Translations under genes and position numbers: made by a program | NCBI RefSeq assembly: GCF_024758505.1 | Contig: NZ_CP077970.1 | Coordinates: forward strand, 2,666,001-2,730,000 | Reading direction: 5' to 3' | DNA: 64,000 nucleotides | Source: Bradyrhizobium arachidis | Lineage (GTDB): Bacteria; Pseudomonadota; Alphaproteobacteria; Rhizobiales; Xanthobacteraceae | Shown: positions 9,442-17,745 of the stretch, piece by piece | Numbering within the stretch: position 1 is the first letter of the stretch | Layout of the letters: every line of letters begins with the position of its first letter | Notes under the pieces: model-generated | The model's input: only the letters and a program-made list of their open reading frames with translations | Database searches by the model: none | Told to the model about the DNA's origin: nothing

Positions 9442-10587
9442 TCACTCATCCTGAATCATCCATCTCGGAGCGATTGTCGTGACGCCATCGAATACGTCTT
9501 TCAGGTGCTGTACCAGGGCCGCGCAGCGTTGCGGATCGGGGTCATCATCCGTGTAGCTGGTTTCCTCAGTTCCGCCTATCACCACGCAGTCCGCGCGCGG
9601 AAACACGTAACCGCTCCCACTAAACAGGTATTGAAGTCGGGGCTGCGCCGGCAACCATACCAGTTGTCCTTTGATCGGCGTCAGATCAGGGTCGGGCCAG
9701 ATAGCGTCTGAGCCCGCGCCGGCACAGTTGATAATGATGTCCGGCGCAAGTGCGCGAACTTGATCTTCATCGAAGAATTCCTGGTAGACGAACTGCACGC
9801 CATTCTTCTGCAGTTCCTGCTGGAGCTTGGTCAGAAATATCGGAGGTTCCACCAGCAGGGTCGCATATTTCCACCCTGATCGATTCATCGGTGAAAACGG
9901 CAGCCGGTACAGTTGAGTCCGCGGAACGAGATCGGGCGGGACTTCCGCGAACGATGGCAGCTCAATGAGAGAATAGTTGTCTCGAGGGGAGACGCCATAG
10001 GCGCTACCGCGCAACCCGTGCTCCTTGTGTGAGCGGCGCAGGATACGGACAAACTTGTCTTTTTCGCTGGCCTGAAATGCAACTTTCGAAGCAGCGAACT
10101 GGCCGCCGGCGATGCTCGAGGTCGTGTGCGGGATCAAATGCTTGGAATACACCGTCACTTGCATTCTCAGCTTTTCGGTCAACCATGTCGCCGCCGTCAG
10201 ACCCATGACTCCGGCCCCCAGGACCGCAACCGGCTTTCCTGCCGGGTTTGGATACTGCGCCATCAAGATGTCTGCGACCTCCTGTGCACACCCCCAGCTC
10301 ATCGTGATGCCGGCGCCGCCATGCCCGTAATTATGAATCACGAGCTTGCCGCCGCTCAGCACTTGCTTCTCCAACCGGTACGTTTTCTTGCGGTATGGCC
10401 GCAGTGCCGCCTTAAGCGGAGTGAGCCCGGGGACGTAAGTGAAGTCAGGATTCGGCTCGTAGGCCGCGAACGCATCCGCGGGCGGGGAACTCCCCGAGGA
10501 TTGGCTCCAAGCCGCGCCGCCCGATAGCGCCGGTGTTGCGAGTCCTCCCCCGATCACACGTAAAAAGCCCCGACGTGCAAGCTTCAT
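9442..10587 (-). CDS. Exported FAD-dependent D-amino-acid-oxidase-like enzyme, apparently circularly permuted
   Basis: About 381 residues from the ATG at 10587, which has AAAGGGA upstream on the coding strand. The start ARRGFLRVIGGGLATPA is a Tat-type signal, fitting export of a folded flavoprotein. The order of motifs is unusual: RPYRKKTYRLE (63-73) and HNYGHGGAG (85-93), which end normal D-amino-acid oxidases, come before the FAD motif VLGAGVMGL (122-130). The last third has NCAGAGSDAIWPD, GQLVWLP, YVFPR and VVIGGTEE, which lie mid-to-late in normal enzymes, and the chain stops where the RPxR strand would begin. All main motifs are present, so it is probably active. It is last in an operon with an M23 peptidase, a C26-type hydrolase and a regulator. 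Confidence 0.8.
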   Translation of the reverse strand: MKLARRGFLRVIGGGLATPALSGGAAWSQSSGSSPPADAFAAYEPNPDFTYVPGLTPLKAALRPYRKKTYRLEKQVLSGGKLVIHNYGHGGAGITMSWGCAQEVADILMAQYPNPAGKPVAVLGAGVMGLTAATWLTEKLRMQVTVYSKHLIPHTTSSIAGGQFAASKVAFQASEKDKFVRILRRSHKEHGLRGSAYGVSPRDNYSLIELPSFAEVPPDLVPRTQLYRLPFSPMNRSGWKYATLLVEPPIFLTKLQQELQKNGVQFVYQEFFDEDQVRALAPDIIINCAGAGSDAIWPDPDLTPIKGQLVWLPAQPRLQYLFSGSGYVFPRADCVVIGGTEETSYTDDDPDPQRCAALVQHLKDVFDGVTTIAPRWMIQDE

Positions 10588-10731
10588 CGCACATTCCCTT
10601 TGCCATAAGGGAGCGCCGCGCCCCAAAGCCAACCACGCTGAGGGCGGATTGCTCCGACAGTCGTTGAACGGACTCACAATCTTGGGCAGCAGAAAATCAA
10701 AATCGAACGCACTCCTCGCACCATCTTGATC

Positions 10732-12381
10732 TCAGGGTACTTCCGTTCCTTGCATGCCAATCAGCGCTTCATACGTCCGAATAAGTGTCCAGTACGGGGA
10801 GGAAGTGCAGCCAAAGCCCCCGCATGTTTCGGTCTGAGATCGGATTTCGAAGTGCAGATGTGCCGTCGTGCCGTTCGGGTCGGTGTGCATCCAATTCCCG
10901 ACCTCACCTATCTTTTGCCCTCGATCGCGGTGGACCAACTGGCCTTGCTTCAGGCCGGCGCCCCTGAGCGCATCGGGGCTCATGTGCAGGTACACAAAAT
11001 AGACGCCGGTATCGTCTTCTGCGATGAACTTCACGTTGTTATTGGGTTTCCAGAGTGCGCTACCCTTGGTCACGGCGACGACGTTGAACAGGTTGATCCT
11101 GCAACGGGTGCCGTCATATCGACACTCACGGGGGCGGATGTCCTGGCCTTCGTGAGCCTTTTTCATGGCCGGACAGTCCTTGGGCTCCCGCGAATTGTCA
11201 TTTCGCTCCTCGCAATAATTATCGCGCCACGGATAGGCGTAGTTCTCCGCGGTGTCTTCGCGAGGCTCGAGTATCTTGCCTGGATTTTCCTGGCATTTGT
11301 AGCGACCGTGATCCAGAGGGATCTTGTGACCATAGCAATCGCCGCCATGCATGAAGGTTTGTGAATTTGCGTAGGCCGGATTCTCCGCTATCGGGAAACG
11401 CAAATTGCCCCCACCCCACAGGATTTTCTGCGTCACGCCTCCGAGGCCATCCTGGCTTGTCCCCGGCAGGAGATTGCCCGGCGCATAGTACGTGAAACTG
11501 GGGCTTTTCTTGACGGGACGCGGCGATACGCTTCCTGTCGCATGAGGAATGGCGAGTGGCAGGCCACCAATGAGGCGGAGATCGCGAAGCACCGTCCGGA
11601 GAATTCCCTCGACGTCCGCACAGGGGAAATCCGCAACGAACGGCGGATCGTTGGCACAGGATATGTTTGCGAAGTAGAAAACGCCGTATTTGACGAAAGT
11701 GTACGTCAGACCATCGTCGCTGACGTTGCGTCGAAGCCGCGGATACATGTCCTGCAGTGTCTTGTCCTCGACAACATCGCCCCGCCGCGCATCTCCGCCG
11801 CTCTTGTCCTCATCGTTGACGTCATACAGCAGGCCGGTCCCGCCGAGATGAATCTGCACGAGATTTGCGTTCACCTTGTAGCCGCGGGGGAGCAGAGACG
11901 GTTTGACGGTGAGTATGGCGTCATAGCCGGTCGTCTTGCCGAGGAACTGCATTCTGCTGATTGCAGGGCTGAGAAAGTCACTCGTGGTTTTCGGCTTGAG
12001 GCCACGCAGGCGTACAATCGCGGATACATATCGAGAGCTGTCGATCGGTGCCAGCACCGGAATCGGGACCTTCGCAATGCGCGGATTGACGCCAGCCGTC
12101 ATCGCATTGAGCAACACCAGCGGCCGCAACGCCTCCTTGTCTGGAAAGACAAGGCCCTCAAGTTGCCGATCGACGTCGGGTAACAGCTTCGCTGCAAGGC
12201 TCTTCGGCAGTGCCCCGAGCTCAGGTGCAACCGCCAGAACGCCGCGAGCCACCTCCGGCCAATCGATGTTCACAACCCTTGCGGTCGGGACCGTTTCGTC
12301 TTGAGCCATGACAGGGACGTGATGGCCGAAGACCGCGAGTCCCAGCCCTATCGCCACCATCCGGGAATACCAGCTTCGCAC
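10732..12381 (-). CDS. Secreted M23-family metallopeptidase
   Basis: A protein of 549 residues with a signal peptide (MVAIGLGLAVFGHHVPVMAQ). The first 330 or so residues are of unknown type. The C-terminal part has the LytM/M23 zinc motifs: HEGQDI (His and Asp ligands), YLHMSPDAL, and HLHFEI, with KIGEVGNWMH between. M23 enzymes cut peptidoglycan cross-links or Gly-rich peptides in the envelope. A Cys-rich insert (CYGHK, YKCQEN, NYCEER, DCPAMKK, RECRYDGTRCRIN) lies just before and in the domain, suggesting disulfides and a periplasmic or extracellular site. It lies 23 bases after the C26 gene, so the two are cotranscribed. Confidence 0.8.
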   Translation of the reverse strand: MRSWYSRMVAIGLGLAVFGHHVPVMAQDETVPTARVVNIDWPEVARGVLAVAPELGALPKSLAAKLLPDVDRQLEGLVFPDKEALRPLVLLNAMTAGVNPRIAKVPIPVLAPIDSSRYVSAIVRLRGLKPKTTSDFLSPAISRMQFLGKTTGYDAILTVKPSLLPRGYKVNANLVQIHLGGTGLLYDVNDEDKSGGDARRGDVVEDKTLQDMYPRLRRNVSDDGLTYTFVKYGVFYFANISCANDPPFVADFPCADVEGILRTVLRDLRLIGGLPLAIPHATGSVSPRPVKKSPSFTYYAPGNLLPGTSQDGLGGVTQKILWGGGNLRFPIAENPAYANSQTFMHGGDCYGHKIPLDHGRYKCQENPGKILEPREDTAENYAYPWRDNYCEERNDNSREPKDCPAMKKAHEGQDIRPRECRYDGTRCRINLFNVVAVTKGSALWKPNNNVKFIAEDDTGVYFVYLHMSPDALRGAGLKQGQLVHRDRGQKIGEVGNWMHTDPNGTTAHLHFEIRSQTETCGGFGCTSSPYWTLIRTYEALIGMQGTEVP

Positions 12382-12404
12382 GGCGTTCCTCCGTTAACTG
12401 TCAG

Positions 12405-13112
12405 TCAGCCGCTTTTGCTCGGTACACAGGCCTTCACGAAGCCTCGAAACACCCGGTTGCCAGGGTGATCGGCCGCGGCAAACTGTTCTTGATGCCACTG
12501 AACGCCGAGCGCAAAGGGGTGCGCCGGAATCTCGATCGCCTCAATGACCCCATCATCGGAATGAGCGCTGGCGATCACTGAGGAGGACAACTCTCCAACG
12601 GCCTCCCAGTGGAACGTATTGACGAGCATTGCGGGGACTTCCACCAAAGCCGCCAACTTCGTACCGGGGGTGAGCGTCACACTGTGCAGCGAACCCTTCT
12701 TGTCATGTTCGATGATCGAGGTGCCCGAAGCCTGGACGTCAGACCACAACCGACAGCCATGAAGACCAGCGAGCAACTGCATGCCTGCGCATATCCCGAG
12801 AATGGGCTTTTCACGGCGCAGAAATTCGCTGGTGACTTCGCTTTCAATGGCCAATCTCTCCGAAGGCGGAGCCCTCGATGGCTTGCCGTGGAGATACCAG
12901 TCGTCGGGGTAGGAAAACCGTCCCCCAACGCAGAGCAGGCCATCAAAGTCCTCAGCGACCGGCCCCACGATTTCAGGGAGGTAGGGGATGCCGAAGGGCA
13001 GGCCGCCGGCATCCCGGATCGCCGCAAAATAGCTCTTCGAGGCCTCGTAGCGGCTTCCATCGCCGCTGGTATTCTCGTCGAGGATCACCGCGATGCGTGG
13101 CGTGCGCGCCAT
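12405..13112 (-). CDS. Class I glutamine amidotransferase-like / gamma-glutamyl hydrolase (C26, PuuD-like)
   Basis: A protein of 235 residues without a signal peptide. It has the class I amidotransferase nucleophile elbow PILGICAGMQLLAG (catalytic Cys) and the C-terminal GVQWHQEQF (catalytic His and Glu). The start RIAVILDENTSGDGSRYEASKSYFAAIRDAGGLPFGIPYL fits the peptidase C26 family, which includes PuuD (gamma-Glu-GABA hydrolase). Known members cleave gamma-glutamyl bonds in the cytoplasm; the substrate here is unknown. It lies 9 bases after the regulator gene and 23 before the M23 gene, so the four genes look like one transcript. Confidence 0.8.
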   Translation of the reverse strand: MARTPRIAVILDENTSGDGSRYEASKSYFAAIRDAGGLPFGIPYLPEIVGPVAEDFDGLLCVGGRFSYPDDWYLHGKPSRAPPSERLAIESEVTSEFLRREKPILGICAGMQLLAGLHGCRLWSDVQASGTSIIEHDKKGSLHSVTLTPGTKLAALVEVPAMLVNTFHWEAVGELSSSVIASAHSDDGVIEAIEIPAHPFALGVQWHQEQFAAADHPGNRVFRGFVKACVPSKSG

Positions 13113-13121
13113 GAGGATTTC

Positions 13122-13940
13122 CTAAGCGACTGTAGCTCCGGCCTGTAGCTTGGCCCACATCAAGGGGGTCATGATCGTTGCATGTTCTTCAACGCGGGCC
13201 ATTTCGGCGGAGAGAGTTGCATGCTCCTCCGATCCTTCGAGAATAGTCCTGCAAAGATTCCTTGGATGCGCAACCTTGACCTCGACCGGTCCATCGACGA
13301 AGACGCAGGAGACGGTTGGCTGCCAGTAGCCCTTTGGATTTCCAAACGTCAGAACCGCGCCACGCATCTTGACCTTGGATTTGCCGAGTCGTTCCGGCTG
13401 CACGAGTGTCAGCCTCACCTGGCCCTCAAAATGCGCAGGCATACTGAGAACATTGCGCTCCTGGTTCATATGGACATATCCGGAATAATGGATCTCGTCT
13501 CGCGCGCCTGAGTCAGAGACGTAGTAGTGCAGTTCATTGAATGCCAGGCAGTCGTGGCTCTCGCTCGGCCGGATGTCAAGGACGCTACAGGTGATGTTAC
13601 GGGCGGTCAGAAAGGAGCGCCGGTAGAGAAAAAATCGACCGCACAGATGGTCGTAGTCGCTCACATGATATCCCCCGAATGGCGACGATTGACTCGGAAG
13701 AGCAATAGAAAGTCCGTAGTCTCGCGGATTCAACCCTGCGTTGGCAAGGATATTCAGCAGGGTATGCCGCTTAAGTGAAAGCGTATCACTGTCCGGCTGG
13801 ACGCATTTCTTGAAGGTGTTGAGCGAAATCTTGAGGATCTGATCCGCGTATTCGGCATCATTGAGTGAAAACGTAGCCCGATGGGCCCGCAAACCCGCGC
13901 TGAAGCGGACGAGATGGCGTCCGGAAAGACTGGTCGTCAT
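13122..13940 (-). CDS. Probable HTH (XRE-like) regulator with a large C-terminal domain
   Basis: About 272 residues from the ATG at 13940, with GGAG upstream; the frame is open further to 13991. Residues around 20-45 (LNDAEYADQILKISLNTFKKCVQP) have the spacing of an XRE-type helix-turn-helix, followed by LSLKRHTLLNILANAGLNPRDYG. The remaining 190 or so residues look like a beta-rich sensory or binding domain without a recognised family. As the first gene of the operon, next to a tandem 10-bp repeat at 13992-14011, it probably controls the operon. The DNA is relatively AT-rich: 13441-13500 has 26 G/C of 60. Confidence 0.5.
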   Translation of the reverse strand: MTTSLSGRHLVRFSAGLRAHRATFSLNDAEYADQILKISLNTFKKCVQPDSDTLSLKRHTLLNILANAGLNPRDYGLSIALPSQSSPFGGYHVSDYDHLCGRFFLYRRSFLTARNITCSVLDIRPSESHDCLAFNELHYYVSDSGARDEIHYSGYVHMNQERNVLSMPAHFEGQVRLTLVQPERLGKSKVKMRGAVLTFGNPKGYWQPTVSCVFVDGPVEVKVAHPRNLCRTILEGSEEHATLSAEMARVEEHATIMTPLMWAKLQAGATVA

Positions 13941-13991
13941 GGGACTGCTCCAGCACCTGTCGAGCGCGGGGATTGTGACACAAGCTAACAC

Positions 13992-14011
13992 AACTTGATA
14001 GAACTTGATAG
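13992..14011. repeat. Tandem 10-bp repeat, possible operator
   Basis: AACTTGATAG occurs twice in direct succession (13992-14001 and 14002-14011), in the divergent gap between the HTH regulator and the cyclase gene. The position fits a binding site for the regulator, but that is inference. Confidence 0.45.
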
Positions 14012-14154
14012 CGCAATGACAATACTTGGTCAGCGAGTTGCTGATGGCGATTGCAAGATGCTGTTTCTACTCGAGGGCTGTCCGCTCAATCTGCGGGTAC
14101 AGGCTGATCATCTGACCAGCTGAATTTTGAAACCGGACCCAGAGAGGTTACGCC

Positions 14155-14835
14155 ATGGGCGCCGCAAATTTGAATGGTATTCCTTTGATCAAAGACGTTT
14201 GGGAGCCTGCTTGCCGGACTTCCCTTCCGCGGGAAGTCGTGCGGGTCGAGCGCGCGGCAATCCTTTTCGCCGACATAATCGGGTTCACCTGCATGACAGA
14301 AGAATGGTCACCCGCAGAGCACATGAGCTTTCTGCGCAACTACCAACAGCACATGGCGACACGCGTCATTCAGCATGAGGGCAAGGTTGTACAGTACCAG
14401 GGCGACGCTATCGTGGCTATGTTCGGTGACTCCCATGATATGCGCTACGCGGCCGGTCAGGCCCTCTCCTGTGCCTTCGGAATGTTGGACACGATTGCGG
14501 CTTGGAGTGCTGACCGCAGCGCTCGCGGAGAATTGCCTCTGAGCATCGGCATCGGCGTACATTTGGGCTCGGTTGGCATGGGCCAAATTGGCGTGGAAGG
14601 ACATCTGGAACAAACAATCGCCGGAGACACCGTAAACGTGGCGCGCAAGCTCGAAACGCTCACTCGGAGGCTTGGCGCATCCCTCATTGTGAGTGACGAG
14701 CTATTTGCCGCAATCCCGCAAGACGCCCATCGGTTAGCAGTTGATAAACTGAAGCCACATGGCTGCTGCCGAATTGCCGGCCGAGCAAATCCAATTTCGA
14801 TTTGGCTGTCACCGCGAGAACCGCTCACGGCCTGA
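14155..14835 (+). CDS. Stand-alone class III nucleotidyl cyclase domain with altered active site
   Basis: A protein of 226 residues made up almost entirely of one class III adenylate/guanylate cyclase domain. Both metal Asp residues are visible: FADIIGFT (D40) and GDAIVAMFG (D84). The usual adenine-selecting Lys four residues before the second Asp is Gln here (Q80 in VVQYQGD). In GDTVNVARKLE the Asn is kept (N161), but the transition-state Arg position is Lys (K165) with Arg just before it. T154 sits at the other substrate-selecting position. There is no sensory or membrane part. It may make a cyclic nucleotide weakly, prefer another substrate, or be a non-catalytic partner. Confidence 0.8.
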   Translation: MGAANLNGIPLIKDVWEPACRTSLPREVVRVERAAILFADIIGFTCMTEEWSPAEHMSFLRNYQQHMATRVIQHEGKVVQYQGDAIVAMFGDSHDMRYAAGQALSCAFGMLDTIAAWSADRSARGELPLSIGIGVHLGSVGMGQIGVEGHLEQTIAGDTVNVARKLETLTRRLGASLIVSDELFAAIPQDAHRLAVDKLKPHGCCRIAGRANPISIWLSPREPLTA

Positions 14836-14876
14836 CGCGGTCGTTCATCGGAGAGGGGCTGATGCATTTGCCAGGA

Positions 14877-15506
14877 TCAGCTCTTGGCGCTCGGGCGCGC
14901 TGAAACGTCCTTGTACCATCTTTGCAGATGGCCGAGATGTTCGGGCGGTGTGAGCTTCGCCCGGGCCGCAAGGTCGACGGCGATCAGGCCGCTGATGTCG
15001 GCAATCGTAAAGTGTGGTCCGCAGACAAACTCATTGTCGGCGAGCCGTGCATCGAGCCACGCAAAGAAATGCTGAAGCCGAAGGCGTCCGCGCTCCGCGA
15101 GCGCGGGAATCTGGTCCAGGTCCACAGGACCGGGCAGGGCTCTGCCCGTCAGTCCGGGCGCGCCATTTCGAAACGCCTCCTGGGCTGCGTAGATTCCGTC
15201 CCACTCGATCCGCCGCAGCCAGGATTCGATGACGGCTCTTTCCTCCGCGCTCCTGCCCATCAGCGGAGGATCGGGATGGAGCTCCTCGAGGTAGCGGCAG
15301 ATCGCAATGACGTCGGTAATCGCCGCGCCGCTGTCGAGCTCCAGGACCGGGACCGTGCAACCGGGATTGAGCGCGCGGAACGCCGGCGTGAACTGCTCGC
15401 CGTTGCGCAAATTGACCTGCACGGTCGGTAAGGTCAGCCCTTTCTCGGCAAGAAAGATACGCACGCGGCGCGGACTCGGCGCCGTTGTGCAGTCGTAGAA
15501 CTTCAT
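14877..15506 (-). CDS. Glutathione S-transferase family protein
   Basis: A protein of 209 residues with a thioredoxin-like N-terminal domain (MKFYDCTTAPSPRRVRIFLAEKGL, NPGCTVPVLELDSGAAITDVIAICRYLEE, where VPVLE and the ITDVIAI region bind glutathione) and an all-helical C-terminal domain (FTIADISGLIAVDLAARAKL). The active residue near the start is probably Ser or Thr in TTAPSPRR. The substrate is not known. It is transcribed alone on the minus strand; the gap of 349 bases that follows upstream probably holds its promoter. Confidence 0.85.
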   Translation of the reverse strand: MKFYDCTTAPSPRRVRIFLAEKGLTLPTVQVNLRNGEQFTPAFRALNPGCTVPVLELDSGAAITDVIAICRYLEELHPDPPLMGRSAEERAVIESWLRRIEWDGIYAAQEAFRNGAPGLTGRALPGPVDLDQIPALAERGRLRLQHFFAWLDARLADNEFVCGPHFTIADISGLIAVDLAARAKLTPPEHLGHLQRWYKDVSARPSAKS

Positions 15507-15855
15507 GACGTTCTCCCTGGCTTTTTCGGTTGCGGGATCGTTGTCGCGGCAGGAGGCCCCGTCGCGGCGGTCGTCAGTCTGTAGGGTGAGGAGAAATCGG
15601 GCCGGTTACGAGATCGTCGGCTCCAAGGCGGAGGGCACCAGCCGCTCGTGCTGAAGCTTTATCCAGCCTCTCGCATCAACAGATGCAAATCACGCCATCC
15701 GAGCTAGGCGTGGGCGGCTTGCGAATTCTCCGATGATGCCATCTTGCCACCGATTTGCCCGACGTGTCAACTGATTTTCCGAAATTGACCCCATGGCGCC
15801 GGCCGCCCCGCCGGCTACTGTGCATGGGGTTGTTTCGATGCTTTTGTTGGAGCGG
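15507..15855. other. Intergenic stretch between GST and feoB
   Basis: No supportable gene. It should contain the GST promoter on the minus strand, but I see no clear -35/-10 pair. The right end holds the hairpin described at 15789-15839. Confidence 0.5.
15789..15839 (-). terminator. Hairpin after feoB
   Basis: CCCCATG (15789-15795) pairs with CATGGGG (15833-15839), and GCCGGC (798-803) with GCCGGC (810-815) inside. It lies 17 bases after the feoB stop on the minus strand. There is no strong T-run after it, so termination is plausible but unproven. Confidence 0.45.
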
Positions 15856-17727
15856 CTAGCCCGCGCCGAGCGCGACGGCGATATTGTAGGTCGCAAGGCT
15901 CGCCAGATAGGCCAGCGCCAGCATGTAGACGAAGGTCGTCGCCATCCAGGCCCAGCTTCCGGTCTCGCGCTTGATGACCGCCAGCGTGGAGGCGCATTGC
16001 GGGGCGAAGATGTACCAGGCGAGCAGCGACAGCGCGGTCGCCAGCGACCACTTTGTTGCCAGCACCTGGCCGATCTGCTCCGCCGCTTCCTTGCCGCCCT
16101 CGATCGCATAGACCGTGCCGAGCGCCGCGACCGCGACCTCGCGCGCCGCCATGCCCGGGATCAGGGCCACCGCGATCTGCCAGTTGAAGCCGACGGGCGC
16201 GAGCAGCGGCTCCAGCCACTTGCCGATCACCGCGGCGAGGCTGAAGTCGATGGCGGGCTCGGTGGCGCCTGCGGGCGGCTGCGGGAACGAGGCCAAGAAC
16301 CAGATCAGCACCATCATCGAGAAGATCGTGGTGCCGGCGCGCTGCAGGAACATCTTTGCGCGGGTGAAGATGCCGATCGCGATCGATTTCAGGCGCGGCA
16401 TCTTGTAGTCGGGCAGTTCGAGCATGAACGGCGCCGGCGCGTAGTCGCGCAGCATGAAGAACTTGATCGCGAAGGACACGAGAAGCGCGCTGACGATGCC
16501 GGCGGCGTAGAGGCCGAACATCACCAGGCCCTGCAGATTGATGAAGCCCCAGACGTCGGTGTCCGGAATGAAGGCCGAGATGATCAGCGTGTAGACGGGG
16601 ATGCGCGCCGAGCAGGTCATCAGCGGCGCGATCAGGATCGTGGTCAGGCGGTCGCGCTTGTCGTCGATCACGCGCGTCGCCATGATGCCGGGAATGGCGC
16701 AGGCAAAACTCGACAACAGCGGAATGAAGGCGCGGCCGTGCAGGCCGGCGCCGCCCATGATGCGGTCCATCAGGAACGCGGCGCGCGCCATGTAGCCAAA
16801 ATCTTCCAGGAGCAGGATGAACAGGAAGATGATGATGATCTGCGGCAGGAACACGATGACGCTGCCGACGCCTGAGATCACGCCGTTCTGGAGGAAGCTC
16901 TGCAACAGGCCGGCGGGTAGCGTAGCGTGCACGAGCTGCCCGAGCCCGTCGAACCCGCCGGAGAGCAGCTCCATCAGCGGTTTTGCCCAGGCGAACACCG
17001 CCTGGAACATCACGAACAGGATCAGCGCCAGCACCAGCAGGCCGCCGACGGGGTGCAGCACCACGGCATCGATCCGCGCGGTCCAGGTGTCGGGACGGCT
17101 CGGCAGGCTGACGCTCGCGGCGATGATCCGGTCGGCTTCGCGTTGCGTGGCGCGCAGCTCGGACACGGTCAGCGCCCGCCACGTGTTCGCCTGGGCCTGC
17201 GGCTGAACCTGCGCGGAAATCTCGTCCGTGTGCTTCAACAGCTCGGCGGTGCCGCCCTTGCGCACCGCGATCGAGGTGACCACGGGCACGCCGAGCTCTT
17301 GCGCCAGCCGCTCGACGTCGACGGTGATGCCACGGCGCGTGGCGATGTCGAACATGTTGAGCACCAGCACCAGCGGCCGCCCGGTGCGCTTGAGCTCGAG
17401 CAGCAGGCGGATGGTGAGGCGCAGATTGGTGGAATCGGCGACGCACAGCACGAGATCGGGCTTGATCTCGCCGGATGCCTTGCCGAGCACGAAGTCGCGG
17501 GTGATCTCCTCGTCGGGACTGCGGCCGCGCAGCGAATAGGTGCCGGGCAGGTCGACCACGGAGACCTGACGTCCCAAGGGCGTGACGAAGAAGCCTTCCT
17601 TGCGCTCGACGGTGACGCCGGGATAGTTCGCGACCTTCTGCCGGCTGCCGGTCAGCGCGTTGAACAGCGAGGTCTTGCCGCTGTTGGGCGTGCCCACGAG
17701 GGCCAGATGCAGCAAGGGTGCTTCCAT
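15856..17727 (-). CDS. feoB: Ferrous iron transport protein B
   Basis: A protein of 623 residues. The N-terminal G domain has GTPNSGKT (12-19), VDLPGTYSL (58-66) and LNMFD (123-127). The membrane part has the FeoB gate-like repeats (SGVGSVIVFLPQIIIIFLFILLLEDFGYMARAAFLMD, and FACAIPGIMATR). It imports Fe2+ across the inner membrane under low oxygen or low iron. At 623 residues it is shorter than the 770 or so of E. coli FeoB, as in many alphaproteobacteria. It follows feoA by 18 bases and ends before a hairpin. Confidence 0.95.
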   Translation of the reverse strand: MEAPLLHLALVGTPNSGKTSLFNALTGSRQKVANYPGVTVERKEGFFVTPLGRQVSVVDLPGTYSLRGRSPDEEITRDFVLGKASGEIKPDLVLCVADSTNLRLTIRLLLELKRTGRPLVLVLNMFDIATRRGITVDVERLAQELGVPVVTSIAVRKGGTAELLKHTDEISAQVQPQAQANTWRALTVSELRATQREADRIIAASVSLPSRPDTWTARIDAVVLHPVGGLLVLALILFVMFQAVFAWAKPLMELLSGGFDGLGQLVHATLPAGLLQSFLQNGVISGVGSVIVFLPQIIIIFLFILLLEDFGYMARAAFLMDRIMGGAGLHGRAFIPLLSSFACAIPGIMATRVIDDKRDRLTTILIAPLMTCSARIPVYTLIISAFIPDTDVWGFINLQGLVMFGLYAAGIVSALLVSFAIKFFMLRDYAPAPFMLELPDYKMPRLKSIAIGIFTRAKMFLQRAGTTIFSMMVLIWFLASFPQPPAGATEPAIDFSLAAVIGKWLEPLLAPVGFNWQIAVALIPGMAAREVAVAALGTVYAIEGGKEAAEQIGQVLATKWSLATALSLLAWYIFAPQCASTLAVIKRETGSWAWMATTFVYMLALAYLASLATYNIAVALGAG

Positions 17728-17745
17728 GGGGCAGATCCGGTGGCG

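Noticed and set aside
9331..9711. 126-codon plus-strand frame at the end of the flavoenzyme gene
   Set aside because: It runs opposite real coding sequence and has no family features.
15815..17446. 543-codon minus-strand frame inside feoB
   Set aside because: It is feoB read in another frame; composition is His/Arg-rich and no motif is seen.
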